Assembly: GCA_004558105.1 (NCBI GenBank) | Contig: SFEB01000002.1 | Span: forward strand, 1 to 49,938 | Length of the DNA stretch: 49,938 bases | Direction: 5' to 3' | DNA from: Clostridiales bacterium | GTDB taxonomy: Bacteria; Bacillota; Clostridia; Christensenellales; CAG-314 | Shown: positions 25,518 through 35,000 of the stretch, one piece after another | How the letters are laid out: every line of letters starts with the position of its first letter | How positions within the stretch are numbered: the stretch's first letter is position 1 | Notes under the pieces: model-generated | Told to the model about the DNA's origin: nothing | Database searches by the model: none | Seen by the model: only the letters and a program-made list of their open reading frames with translations | Made by a program: the position numbers and the translations under genes

Positions 25518-26099
25518 TTATTTGTGATTGTATTTTCTCATTACGGCGTCAATGTCGTCGCCGTCGCAAAAATCTTTCAACGCACAGGCAACGACGTCGT
25601 AAGCCGAGTCAAGTTCTTTGGCGGCCTCGTCGGGGATTTTCGACAAAACGTAATCCATCAATGCAAACCCCTCCGTCTTCGGGCGGTCTATACCTACGCG
25701 TATGCGGTAAATATTCTGCGTGCCCAGATTATCGACTATATTTTTCATGCCGTTGTGACTGCCGCCGCTGCCCTCTTTGCGGATACGCACCTTTCCCGTC
25801 GGTAAATCGGCGTCGTCGTAAACCACGATAAAGTTCGGTTGACAAATCTTGTATTTGTTTACCAGTTCCCTTACGCTTTCGCCAGAAAGATTCATATACG
25901 TAATCGGTTTTGCAATTATTACCTTGCCGACGGACGTCTTTTTGTGCGCGGTAATCGCACGACACTCGCCTTTATCAAACGGCGCGTCGATAAGTTTCGC
26001 AAACCTGTCCGCCGCGGCAAATCCGACGTTGTGAAAAGTATTATTATATTTTTCCTCGGGATTGCCCAGCCCGACCACCAAAAAAGTTCTTTGCACCAT
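25518..26099 (-). CDS. pth: Peptidyl-tRNA hydrolase
   Basis: The enzyme releases peptides from prematurely dropped peptidyl-tRNA. With ATG at 26099 the protein has 193 residues, the usual size. Family motifs are VVGLGNPEEKYNNTFHNVGF with the catalytic His23, KPITYMNLSGESV, and IVVYDDADLPTGKVRIRKEGSGGSHNGMKNI. An upstream TTG extension would put the promoter inside the coding sequence and is rejected. No Shine-Dalgarno sequence is present; a TATAAT box ends 7 nt before the ATG. It is followed closely by mfd, a common pairing. Confidence 0.95.
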   Translation of the reverse strand: MVQRTFLVVGLGNPEEKYNNTFHNVGFAAADRFAKLIDAPFDKGECRAITAHKKTSVGKVIIAKPITYMNLSGESVRELVNKYKICQPNFIVVYDDADLPTGKVRIRKEGSGGSHNGMKNIVDNLGTQNIYRIRVGIDRPKTEGFALMDYVLSKIPDEAAKELDSAYDVVACALKDFCDGDDIDAVMRKYNHK

Positions 26100-26106
26100 G
26101 TAAACG

Positions 26107-26135
26107 ATTATATCACAAAAAACCTTTTTACACAA
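26107..26135 (-). promoter_or_regulatory. Promoter abutting the pth ATG
   Basis: TTGTGT (complement of 26130-26135) and TATAAT (complement of 26107-26112) are 17 nt apart on the minus strand. The gap from the -10 box to the ATG is 7 nt (CGTTTAC), which implies a leaderless pth-mfd transcript. The -35 begins just after the murC stop codon. Confidence 0.65.
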
Positions 26136-26149
26136 CAAAAACCGTGTAC

Positions 26150-27490
26150 TTACTTGTTAAGAAAATCGGGAACGCAAAAATCTATAACGTTGCCCGCCCC
26201 CACCACGAGTAACAAATCTTTTTTCGTTAAAAAAGAAAACAAACGTTTGGCGTCTGCAAAGTTTTCCGTCGGCACGCAAGGCGTATGTCTTGCCACGGCT
26301 TTAACGAGGTCTTTACTTTCTCCGCCCTTTATCGGCTTTTCTCTCGCCGCATAGGTCGGTAAAACGGCAACGAGAGCGGCGCCGTCGAAACATGTTGCAA
26401 ATTCGTCTATTAAACCGAGCGTGCGGGAATAAGTGTGCGGTTGAAACAGTACGAAAATATGGTCGTAATCAGCCTTTTTAGCACTGAAAATAAGGCTTTT
26501 TATTTCACTCGGGTGATGAGCATAGTCCGCGACTACGTTTGTAAAGTTACTTTCAAAAGCCTGCCAGCGCCTTTTTAAACCGACGAAATCTTTTATTCCC
26601 CTTACCAGACTTTCGACTTCGCAACCGAAATACCTGCACACAGCAATAGCGGCGAGAGAACACGGCACCAGATAATATCCGCACAAAGGCAAATCCACCC
26701 GACAGAGATATACTCCCTTTTCGTACAGGTCGTAAGAAAAAATCCCGTTAACGTCCGTAACGTTTTTCGCAAGATAATCGGCGTCTTCGCAATCCGAAAA
26801 AGTAATCGTTTTACCTCCGAAACCGCGATTTTTAAGCTTTTTTTCCACAGAAGAATATACGACGCTGACTCCGTCTTGCCGCGTAATATCCGCAAATTCA
26901 AAAAAGGCGTCCTCCGTCTCTTTCAAACTTTCGTAACAGTCCACATGGTCGCGGTCAACGTTAAGTATTACCGATACCGAAGGACGCAAATTTAAAAAAG
27001 AACGGCGGAACTCACACGCCTCCGCTACGCAATACTCTCCCGCTCCGCCCAAAAAGTTTTTTCCTTTATACTCTCCGCCCAAAAACATAGTCGGCTCTAA
27101 TCCGCTTGCGGACAAAAGTTGAAAAATAAGCGCGGTTGTCGTGGTTTTACCATGACAACCCGATACGGCGATAAAGTTTTTAAAATCCGCCGTCACCATA
27201 TTTAACGCCTCCGCACGGGAAATCACTTTTACGCCTCTTCGTCTGCATTCCGCCAACTCAACGTTATCCTCTCCGACCGCCGCCGAATACACACAACAGT
27301 CGATACGTCTCGGCAAGTTGTTTTTGCTGTGTCCGATAAAAACCTCTACGCCCGTTTTTATCAATTCGTCGGTCGTACCGCTCTTTACCATATCGCTTCC
27401 GCTTACCACGTTACCTTTCGTAACAAGATACGCCGCGATACCGCTCATTCCCGCTCCGCCTACGCCGATAAAGTGATAAGTTTTGTTCAT
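26150..27490 (-). CDS. murC: UDP-N-acetylmuramate--L-alanine ligase MurC
   Basis: MurC adds the first residue of the peptidoglycan stem peptide. The 446-residue protein has the Rossmann start HFIGVGGAGMSGIAAYLV, the ATP loop AVSGCHGKTTTTALI, the central NVDRDHVDCY segment and the C-terminal VVADYAHHPSEIKS and FQPHTYSRT motifs. The ATG follows GAGGAGGG. It is upstream of pth-mfd with a 50-bp gap. Confidence 0.96.
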   Translation of the reverse strand: MNKTYHFIGVGGAGMSGIAAYLVTKGNVVSGSDMVKSGTTDELIKTGVEVFIGHSKNNLPRRIDCCVYSAAVGEDNVELAECRRRGVKVISRAEALNMVTADFKNFIAVSGCHGKTTTTALIFQLLSASGLEPTMFLGGEYKGKNFLGGAGEYCVAEACEFRRSFLNLRPSVSVILNVDRDHVDCYESLKETEDAFFEFADITRQDGVSVVYSSVEKKLKNRGFGGKTITFSDCEDADYLAKNVTDVNGIFSYDLYEKGVYLCRVDLPLCGYYLVPCSLAAIAVCRYFGCEVESLVRGIKDFVGLKRRWQAFESNFTNVVADYAHHPSEIKSLIFSAKKADYDHIFVLFQPHTYSRTLGLIDEFATCFDGAALVAVLPTYAAREKPIKGGESKDLVKAVARHTPCVPTENFADAKRLFSFLTKKDLLLVVGAGNVIDFCVPDFLNK

Positions 27491-27589
27491 TTGCTCGTTT
27501 CCCTCCTCGTTTTACCCCTAAATTAGTACAAAAATCGCCGTTTGGTGAAAAAAATATGACTATTTTTTAAAAAATATTGGTTGTAACTG

Positions 27590-27618
27590 TTGAATTTTTT
27601 TTGAATATGGTGTATAAT
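27590..27618 (+). promoter_or_regulatory. Promoter of spoVG
   Basis: TTGAAT (27590-27595) and TATAAT (27613-27618) are separated by 17 nt on the plus strand. A leader of about 50 nt with AAAGGAG precedes the ATG at 27676. Confidence 0.72.
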
Positions 27619-27675
27619 TATCTTCACATGGTGGTTTTTATTCCGACCACAATATATGCTTAAAAGGAGAAGTTT

Positions 27676-27933
27676 ATGAAATTCACAGACGTAAGGATCA
27701 GAAAGGTTGACAAAGAAGACACCAAGTTGCGTGCGGTTGCATCCGTCACTATCGACGATAGTTTTGTCATCCACGACATCAAGGTTATTGAAGGTACGGA
27801 CGGTTTGTTTATCGCAATGCCAAGTCGTAAAACCAAAGAAGGCGAGTATAAGGATATAGCTCACCCGATTAACGCCGCCACCAGACAAGAATTGTCGGAC
27901 GCTGTTTTAAACGCTTATCAGACGGCGGAATAA
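27676..27933 (+). CDS. spoVG: Septation/regulatory protein SpoVG
   Basis: SpoVG is a small nucleic-acid-binding regulator that affects septation, sporulation and capsule genes in Firmicutes. The 85-residue protein matches the family from end to end: KFTDVRIRKVD at the start, AVASVTIDDSFVIHDIKVIEG, FIAMPSRKTKEGEYKDIAHPIN and a helical C-terminus. The ribosome binding site AAAGGAG is ideal. The gene is a single transcription unit with its own promoter and terminator and is divergent from murC. Confidence 0.97.
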   Translation: MKFTDVRIRKVDKEDTKLRAVASVTIDDSFVIHDIKVIEGTDGLFIAMPSRKTKEGEYKDIAHPINAATRQELSDAVLNAYQTAE

Positions 27934-27950
27934 TTAACGTTGATTTTCTT

Positions 27951-27976
27951 CGCCCCGTTTTCGGGGCGTTTTTTTT
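27951..27976 (+). terminator. Terminator of spoVG
   Basis: CGCCCCG-TTTT-CGGGGCG followed by eight T residues, 17 nt after the spoVG stop. Confidence 0.92.
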
Positions 27977-28016
27977 AGAAAAAAAAGACCTTTTTGCGTT
28001 CAGCAAAAAGGTCTTT
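27977..28016 (-). terminator. Terminator of the surface-protein gene
   Basis: Perfect 14-bp arms AAAGACCTTTTTGC / GCAAAAAGGTCTTT (27984-27997 and 28003-28016) around GTTCA; on the minus strand a run of eight T residues follows. It is placed back to back with the spoVG terminator. Confidence 0.88.
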
Positions 28017-28031
28017 CATTTTTATCCTGCG

Positions 28032-30341
28032 TTATTCTTTATCTGTACCGTTTTCTTTTTTGTCTGCTTCTTTTTTCTCTTCTGCCTGTTTAGCTTGTTC
28101 GTTTGCAACGACAGCCGCCATACGGGCGTCTTGTTTCTTTTGTTGCGGATTGACGAAGAAGAGAACCAGAATAGCCACTACGAGAACAGCAACCAAAACG
28201 ATAAGGAAAATTTCCAACGTTTCGTTTACGGGGTTTTCAGCAACGGCAGTGGCCGATTTAACGGTTACCGTAACGAACCCGAAAGTCTTACCTACGGTGT
28301 GATTGCCCGCATTGTCGGTGGCTTCGTAAACGACGATGAAGGTGGGACGAGCGTTGCCGTCGGCGTCTTTGCTTATCATAGCGTCCGTCAGGGTGTATCC
28401 TTCTTCAACCTGAGCCTTCGTAATGACGGTCAGACCTTCGGTGATAAGATGACCGTCGTTGTCGACGTTGTAACCGTCTTCGCCGTATCTTTCATAATCG
28501 AGAACGTATACGGTGTAAGTATTGAGAGAAGTATTGACGCCGCTGCAGTTGTCCGAACGGGATACGCCTTGAGCGGGAACTTCCAATACTTTTTCAACTT
28601 CCAACTTCATGGTCTGATAACTGGAAGAAATAGAAATGGTCGGAGCGGTCACGTCGTCGATATAAACCGTAAATGCGCCGATAATCGTTTCGTTTCCGCT
28701 TTGGTCTACTACCTTATAAGCAATGGTAAATTCGCCCACGTCGTTGTAGTTAATGCTCGTGTCGCCCTGCCACTCATAGTCGTCGGTGGCGTCCGCACGT
28801 TTAATACCTACTACGATATCGAGATTTTCAAAATCGTTAACTTCCCAATCTTCGGGGTCCGTACCGTTTTTCGTAACGTAGTCTTTGACAATGTTATAAG
28901 TCTCGTTATCTTCCTTTGAAATAGTAGGCAAGGTATCGCTGCCGCTCTCTGAAGCGACAATTACGGCTCCGAAATATTCCGAAAGATTTTCCTGTGCCCA
29001 CTTTACGAAAGCGCTCCCGTCAACTTCCGGTTTTACCTCGTCTTCAATACTGGTAACTCTCAGAGCAAACGTCTTAATCGTGCCTTCGTTATCAATTTTT
29101 ACGTAAAATACGAACACGTATTCGGTGCCGATACCGGTAGACAAAGTATAACTCTTAGAAGTCTTGGTAAAATCTTTTTCCGTAAAATCTTTACCTGCTT
29201 CTTTTTCGTCAGCCGTTCTTACGAAAAGTTTGATATCGTCAAAAGCGTTGTTGAAATTGACCAGGTCTTTGGTTTCGCCTTCTTCCAACGCAGAATCGGT
29301 AGTCTGAGCAGTGCTGTCCTGCAAAGCTATGACGTAAAACGGCAAGTAATAGTTAGTGCCCTCTGCCGCCGTACGTTCGGCAACGCGGTTCACCGTCAGA
29401 TCTCCGTTAATAAAAGCTTCGTTGAACATTCCGTTTGTTTTAAAGATGAGGTCGTTTGCAAAGATGTCTTCTCCGCTCGCATTACCGATAATCATACCGC
29501 GGTAATTTTTAACCGAACATTTAATAATGGGACGAACGGTCATTTCATCCGTACCCAAAACCTGCTCGCCGTAGTAGTTGGAAACGGACAAAATATTGAT
29601 GACGCTGTCGTTGGACAAAGAAGCGCCTTCTTCTCCGCTCTCTTCGTCCGCCAGTTTTTGACCCAGAACGCCTACTTCAAGAACTTCGGCTTCTCTGTAC
29701 GGCAATATATCGCCCACTGCGTCTTCTACCCATGAGAAATCGACCTTCGTTGCGGATTCGTCGGAATAATCGGTGTTTTTATTGACGGCGAGAACGGTAT
29801 AAGCGGTGTAATTAGTGTCACCTGCCGAAGACAAAGGAATACTTCTTACCTGCAATATGCCGCTGACGTATTCCAACCAGATGTAATTGGCCGTCATGTC
29901 GATACCGGTCAGCGTAACCTTAACTTTTTCCGTACCTTCTTCCACGTCGACGAAAGTCAGAGTATCGTAAACTTTTACGACGGTGTTACTGCCGTCGGGT
30001 GCAAAAGTAACGACGAAGCCCTTACCGTCGGCGTTATTCTTTTCACTCGCAAAAGAAAAATACAAAGTAGAAAAATTGCACTTGTCCACTTTAAATTTAA
30101 TTGCGTACTTGTTGAGGTCAATCTTATTGACGCTCGTGATAGAACCCTTGTTGGCGGTTTCGGCAAAAGTAACGCTCAATCCGCCGTCCGTGGAAATTTC
30201 TACCTTGCTGTTGGTTTTCGTCGTGAATACCGCCGTTGTGGAAGCAGCCGCTTTCGCAACCTGGGTAACGCCGATAAAACCGAGCACGGCAACGCACAAC
30301 GCAAGTAAAAGCGCGCATGCAACTATTTTTTTGCTTTTCAT
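28032..30341 (-). CDS. Large membrane-anchored extracellular protein with Ig-like segments
   Basis: The 769-residue product has an N-terminal signal peptide (about 1-32, ending VAKAAA) and a long beta-rich, acidic extracellular part. One membrane helix lies near residues 710-730 (FLIVLVAVLVVAILVLFFV), followed by a charged cytoplasmic tail rich in Lys, Glu and Ala. At about 520-600 the pattern YNDVGEFTIAYKVVDQSGNETI followed by YIDDVTAPTISIS resembles bacterial Ig-like or cadherin-like repeats, and a second copy-like motif occurs before the helix (IVVYEATDNAGNHTVGKTFGF). No catalytic motif, sortase signal or choline-binding repeat was seen. It is likely a cell-surface adhesin or structural protein. 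It is a single-gene unit with its own promoter and terminator. Confidence 0.75.
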   Translation of the reverse strand: MKSKKIVACALLLALCVAVLGFIGVTQVAKAAASTTAVFTTKTNSKVEISTDGGLSVTFAETANKGSITSVNKIDLNKYAIKFKVDKCNFSTLYFSFASEKNNADGKGFVVTFAPDGSNTVVKVYDTLTFVDVEEGTEKVKVTLTGIDMTANYIWLEYVSGILQVRSIPLSSAGDTNYTAYTVLAVNKNTDYSDESATKVDFSWVEDAVGDILPYREAEVLEVGVLGQKLADEESGEEGASLSNDSVINILSVSNYYGEQVLGTDEMTVRPIIKCSVKNYRGMIIGNASGEDIFANDLIFKTNGMFNEAFINGDLTVNRVAERTAAEGTNYYLPFYVIALQDSTAQTTDSALEEGETKDLVNFNNAFDDIKLFVRTADEKEAGKDFTEKDFTKTSKSYTLSTGIGTEYVFVFYVKIDNEGTIKTFALRVTSIEDEVKPEVDGSAFVKWAQENLSEYFGAVIVASESGSDTLPTISKEDNETYNIVKDYVTKNGTDPEDWEVNDFENLDIVVGIKRADATDDYEWQGDTSINYNDVGEFTIAYKVVDQSGNETIIGAFTVYIDDVTAPTISISSSYQTMKLEVEKVLEVPAQGVSRSDNCSGVNTSLNTYTVYVLDYERYGEDGYNVDNDGHLITEGLTVITKAQVEEGYTLTDAMISKDADGNARPTFIVVYEATDNAGNHTVGKTFGFVTVTVKSATAVAENPVNETLEIFLIVLVAVLVVAILVLFFVNPQQKKQDARMAAVVANEQAKQAEEKKEADKKENGTDKE

Positions 30342-30378
30342 CTATTAGTCCTCCAGATGGATGTTCTTTAACCAAGTA

Positions 30379-30408
30379 ATTCTACTACAAATTTGTCGTC
30401 GTTGTCAA
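30379..30408 (-). promoter_or_regulatory. Promoter of the surface-protein gene
   Basis: TTGACA (complement of 30403-30408) and TAGAAT (complement of 30379-30384) are 18 nt apart on the minus strand, followed by TGGAGGA before the ATG at 30341. Confidence 0.75.
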
Positions 30409-30452
30409 TTATTTAAAGCAATTTCCGACAAATGTTTGTACATTTTTTATTT

Positions 30453-31175
30453 CTACCACTCTTTTTTCGCACCGACAAGATTGTTCGTGTCAAAATCCGT
30501 CCAAGGTACGCTTTCGGGCGGATATACAAAGAAAATCATCCTGTCCTTCGTCACCGGGTGAGTAAAAACGAGTCTGCTCGCCCAAAGCGCCAGATTATGT
30601 TTGCCGTACTTGTCGCCGCCGTACCTTGCGTCGCCGAAAACGGGCGTATTGATGCCCGAAAACTGCACGCGAATCTGATGACTGCGCCCCGTGCCCAGAC
30701 GAACCTTAACTAGGCTTGTTAACGGCGTGGTTGCAAGTACTTTGTACTCCAACTCCGCCCGTTTTGCTCCGTCTGTGACTTCCGTAGCGAGGTAAACGGT
30801 ATTGTTCTGAGGATTCTTTTTAAGATAATTGACCAACTTTCCCTCTTTCGCCTTGGGCGTACCGCAAAGCACCGCAAGATACTCTTTGGTGACCTCGCGA
30901 TTTGCGAAAGCTTCCGACAGCCTTGCCGCACTCTTCGTGTTTCGCGCAAAAACCATTACGCCGCCCGTAGTGCGGTCGAGACGATGCACCAGCCCCACGA
31001 AAGCGTTGCCCGGTTTGTTGTACTTTTCTTTAACGTAACCTTTCAACAAAGTCAGCAAATCGACGTCGCCGCTCTCGTCCTCCTGAACGGGAATATTCTG
31101 CGGCTTTAACACCACGATAATATGGTTGTCCTCGTACAGTACGGGCACGTCGTCCATCGTAAATTGTTTTCTCAT
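30453..31175 (-). CDS. RluA-family RNA pseudouridine synthase
   Basis: The 240-residue enzyme isomerises uridine in rRNA or tRNA. The catalytic Asp67 lies in the family signature GLVHRLDRTTGGVMVFAR, preceded by VLYEDNHIIVVLKPQNIPVQ and followed by RLGTGRSHQIRVQF. There is no S4 domain at the N-terminus, so it is a short RluA/RluD-type member; the target uridine is unknown. The ribosome site GGGAG overlaps the stop region of the upstream methyltransferase gene, so translation is coupled. Confidence 0.92.
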   Translation of the reverse strand: MRKQFTMDDVPVLYEDNHIIVVLKPQNIPVQEDESGDVDLLTLLKGYVKEKYNKPGNAFVGLVHRLDRTTGGVMVFARNTKSAARLSEAFANREVTKEYLAVLCGTPKAKEGKLVNYLKKNPQNNTVYLATEVTDGAKRAELEYKVLATTPLTSLVKVRLGTGRSHQIRVQFSGINTPVFGDARYGGDKYGKHNLALWASRLVFTHPVTKDRMIFFVYPPESVPWTDFDTNNLVGAKKEW

Positions 31176-31178
31176 TCG

Positions 31179-32036
31179 TTATTCTCCCAAAAAAAGTCCG
31201 CTGGCTCCGCAAGGAAGCATTATCCCCTCGCTCGTGGGCAAACAAACTTCGTACGCTTCGACCTTGCCGTTGACGTCGGCAAAAGTCGTAGCCAACAAAT
31301 TTTTCAATACCGTGGGTTGCAATCCCGTGGTGTAACTGTTAAGCAGAACGAACAGCGGTTTGTCCGATAAAACTCCCTTGCAAAGCTTTAAAAAATCGCA
31401 AATGTTGTCTTCGAGTTTCCAGACTTCGCCGTTACTTCCTCTGCCGTAACTCGGCGGGTCCATAATAATGGCGTCGTAAAACTTTCCTCTCTTGATTTCG
31501 CGCGTTACGAATTTTGCACAATCGTCCACTATATACCTTACAGGACGGTCGGACAAACCCGACAAAGCCATGTTCTGCCTTGCGCGCTCCACCATGTTTT
31601 TAGCGGCGTCGACGTGACATACTTCCGCACCCGCCGCCGCGCATGCAACCGTGGCGCCGCCGGTATACGCAAACAGATTAAGTACCCGTACGGGTCTGTT
31701 CGCTTTTTTTATCAGCTCGGTCATCAAAGCCCAGTTTGCCGCCTGTTCGGGAAAAAGCCCCGTGTGTTTAAAGCCCATGGGTTTGACGCAAAACCTGAGG
31801 TTTCGCCAACCCACCGTCCATTCGGTGAGCGGTTTGAAAAACTCCCAACTGCCTCCGCCCGTTTCGCTACGCGTGTAATGCGCCGAAAGTCCGGGATAAC
31901 TCTTCAACGGGAACGCGGCGTGCCATATGACCTGAGGGTCGGGACGGAGTAACACTTCTTTACCCCATCTTTCGAGTTTTTCACCGTCACCCGTGGCTAT
32001 TACCTCAAAATCTTTCCATTCGTCGTTATATCTCAT
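31179..32036 (-). CDS. Class I SAM-dependent methyltransferase (RlmI/RlmK-like)
   Basis: The 285-residue protein has the SAM-binding loop VLNLFAYTGGATVACAAAG (about 118-136), the acidic motif CHVDAAKNMVERARQN and the catalytic-type IMDPPSYGRG (about 195-204). This arrangement is that of the large-subunit rRNA cytosine-5 methyltransferase-like family that carries a PPSY motif. The N-terminal PUA domain of RlmI is absent, so the exact substrate is open. It lies between ileS (2-nt gap) and the pseudouridine synthase (3-nt gap), forming a translation and RNA-modification operon. Confidence 0.85.
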   Translation of the reverse strand: MRYNDEWKDFEVIATGDGEKLERWGKEVLLRPDPQVIWHAAFPLKSYPGLSAHYTRSETGGGSWEFFKPLTEWTVGWRNLRFCVKPMGFKHTGLFPEQAANWALMTELIKKANRPVRVLNLFAYTGGATVACAAAGAEVCHVDAAKNMVERARQNMALSGLSDRPVRYIVDDCAKFVTREIKRGKFYDAIIMDPPSYGRGSNGEVWKLEDNICDFLKLCKGVLSDKPLFVLLNSYTTGLQPTVLKNLLATTFADVNGKVEAYEVCLPTSEGIMLPCGASGLFLGE

Positions 32037-32038
32037 AA

Positions 32039-35000
32039 CTAAATCTTGTTAATCTTAATATTCACTACGTGGCCGTTTACGTCGATAGTCTTGTCGGAAG
32101 TAAATTGTCCGCCTACGAGACTGTCGCACAAGGTATCGCCTTTAATCTGATTTTCAAACGCTTTTAACGCCGCCGAAACGTCTTCGTCCGCACTGTACTC
32201 CACTTTGATATGGTCGGTAACCACAAAACCGCTTTCTTTGCGGAGAGACTGAATCTTGCTTACGAATTCTCTCACCATACCTTCCGCCAACAATTCCGGC
32301 GTGAGATTGGTGTCAAGCACAACGGTAATGCCTTTATCGCTTGCCGCCACGTAGCCTTCTTTGTTTTTACTGCTGATGAGCAGGTCGCTTTCGCTGAATT
32401 CCACCGGCTTGCCGTTAAGTTCGGTCTTGTAAACTTTACCGGCTTTTACCGTTTCAACCACTTCCGAAGCGTTGCACGTGGCAAGGAACTGGCGGATTGC
32501 GCCCAGCAAACTGCCGTACTTGGGCCCCAGAGTCTTTAACTGCGGTTTCAGCTCGTAGTTGACGTAGTTTTCCGCTTCGCCGCCAAACTCCACAGCCTTT
32601 ACGTTGAGTTCGTCTTTAAGAATGGTTTCGCCCTGTTCGTCGGGTTTTTTACCGCCTATAACGAACATTTTCGAAAGAGGTTGACGGTTTTTAATATTGC
32701 TGTTGTTGCGCGCGCTACGGCCGAGAACGACGATATCCATTATATCGTTCATCTTTACCTGCAACTCCTCGTCGATGTACTTTTCATCCGCAACGGGAAA
32801 ATCGCACAGATGAACAGAAACGGGCGCGTCCTTAAAGAAGGGCGTCACGAGATTCTGATAAATCTGTTCCGTAACGAAAGGCACGAAGGGAGCCGCCAGC
32901 TTGGACAAGGTCACGAGAACGGTGTACAACGTGGTATACGCCGCTTTCTTATCTTCCGTCCATTCGCTGCCCCAATATCTGTCTCTGCCGCGTCTGACGT
33001 ACCAGTTGCTGAGGTTGTCGGTAAAGTTCTGAATAGTACGTGCGGTATCCACTATTTCGTAATTTTCCAGACCCTTGTCCACCGTTTTGATGAGGGTATT
33101 GAGTTCGCTCAATATCCACCTGTCCATCAGGGACAATTTGCAATCCTCGAGTTTGTGCTTTGACGGATCGTATTTGTCGATATCGGCGTAAAGCACGAAG
33201 AAAGCGTAAGTATTCCACAACGTTCCCAAAAACTGACGTTGACTTTCCTGAACCGCTTCCGGATAAAAACGACTCGGCAACCACGGAGCCGAAGCAGTAT
33301 AAAAATACCAACGCGTGGCGTCCGCGCCCTGCCCGTCAAGCACGACCTGCGGATCTATCGTATTACCCTTGTGCTTACTCATCTTCAAGCCGTTCTTGTC
33401 GCAAACGTGACCGAGAACGATACAGTTTTTAAAGGGCGCCTTGCCGAACAACAACACGCCGAGAGCCATCAGGGTGTAAAACCACCCTCTCGTCTGGTCT
33501 ACCGCTTCGCTGATAAAATCGGCGGGAAAGTTTCTTTCGAATACTTCCTTGTTTTCAAAGGGATAATGGTGCTGCGCAAAAGGCATGCTGCCGCTGTCCA
33601 GCCAGCAGTCCACCACTTCCGGTACGCGTTTGTACTCGCCGCCGCATTCGCACTTCCATGTTACGGCGTCGATATACGGACGGTGCAATTCTATATCGGG
33701 ATTGCAACCGCTCGTTTTTGCCAATTCTTCCCTGCTGCCGATAACGTGGATTTTGCCGCACTTGTTGCAACGCCATATAGGTAACGGCGTACCCCAATAT
33801 CTTTCGCGGGAAATACCCCAGTCTATGACGTTTTCCAAAAAGTTGCCCATACGGCCGTCTTTTATCGTAGCGGGCATCCAGTTGATGCTGTCGTTGGCTT
33901 TCAACAATTCCTCGCGCATTGCGCTCATTTTGATAAACCATGATTTGCGGGCGTAATAAAGCAGAGGCGTGTCGCAGCGCCAGCAGAAAGGATAACTATG
34001 GGTGTACCGTTGTTCTTTAAACAACAGCCCCCTCGCTTTTAACTGTCTGATAAGATATTTGTCCGCGTCCTTACAGAACATTCCGCTGACCTCACCGCAA
34101 CCGTCTTTAAACTTACCGCGATCGTCTACCGTCTGAACCAACGGTAAACCGTACTTTAATCCGACCTTGCTGTCGTCTTCGCCGAACGCCGGCGCAATAT
34201 GAACGATACCGCTACCGTCGGTAAGAGTGACGTAATCGTCGCATGTAACGTACCAAGCTTTCTTGTCGCCGCCCTTATAAAAATCGAATAACGGTTGGTA
34301 CGGCTTGTACTCCAGGTCTTTGCCGACGTACTCTTGTTTTACCTCGACGGGAGTATCGCCGAACACGGATTTGACGAGCGCTTCCGCCAGAATATAATTC
34401 ACCCCGTCAGCCTCGACCTTAACGTACTTTTCTTTGGGATTGACGCACAACGCGACGTTGGAAGGCAACGTCCATGGAGTAGTCGTCCATGCGAGAAAAT
34501 AGGTGTTTTCTTCGTCCGCCGCCTTGAATTTGACGAAAATAGTGGTTTCCTCTACGTCTTTATAGCCTTGCGCCACTTCGTGCGAAGATAACGCCGTACC
34601 GCAACGAGGACAGTAAGGCACGATTTTGTGACCTTCGTACAACAAACCCTTGTCGCTTATCGTCCTGATTGCCCACCAGACCGACTCGATGTAGTCGTTG
34701 TCGTAAGTAACGTACGGGGTGTCCATATCCACCCAATAGCCTATGCGTTCGCTCATCTGCTCCCAGAGCGACTTGTATTTCCACACGCTTTGTTTGCATT
34801 GTTTAACGAAAGGCTCGATACCGTATTTTTCTATTTCCTGTTTGCCGTCTATGCCGAGAAGTTTTTCAACTTCCAGCTCCACGGGCAAACCGTGCGTATC
34901 CCATCCCGCTTTGCGCAGAACGGAATATCCCTTCATTATTTTATAGCGCGGAATAATATCCTTCATAACGCGCGTCAGAACGTGTCCGATGTGCGGCTTA

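Noticed and set aside
26100..26138. Longer Pth starting at TTG
   Set aside because: It has no ribosome site and covers a promoter; the family N-terminus begins at the ATG at 26099.
27523..27888. Minus-strand open frame opposite spoVG
   Set aside because: SpoVG on the plus strand is unmistakable; the opposite frame has no ribosome site.
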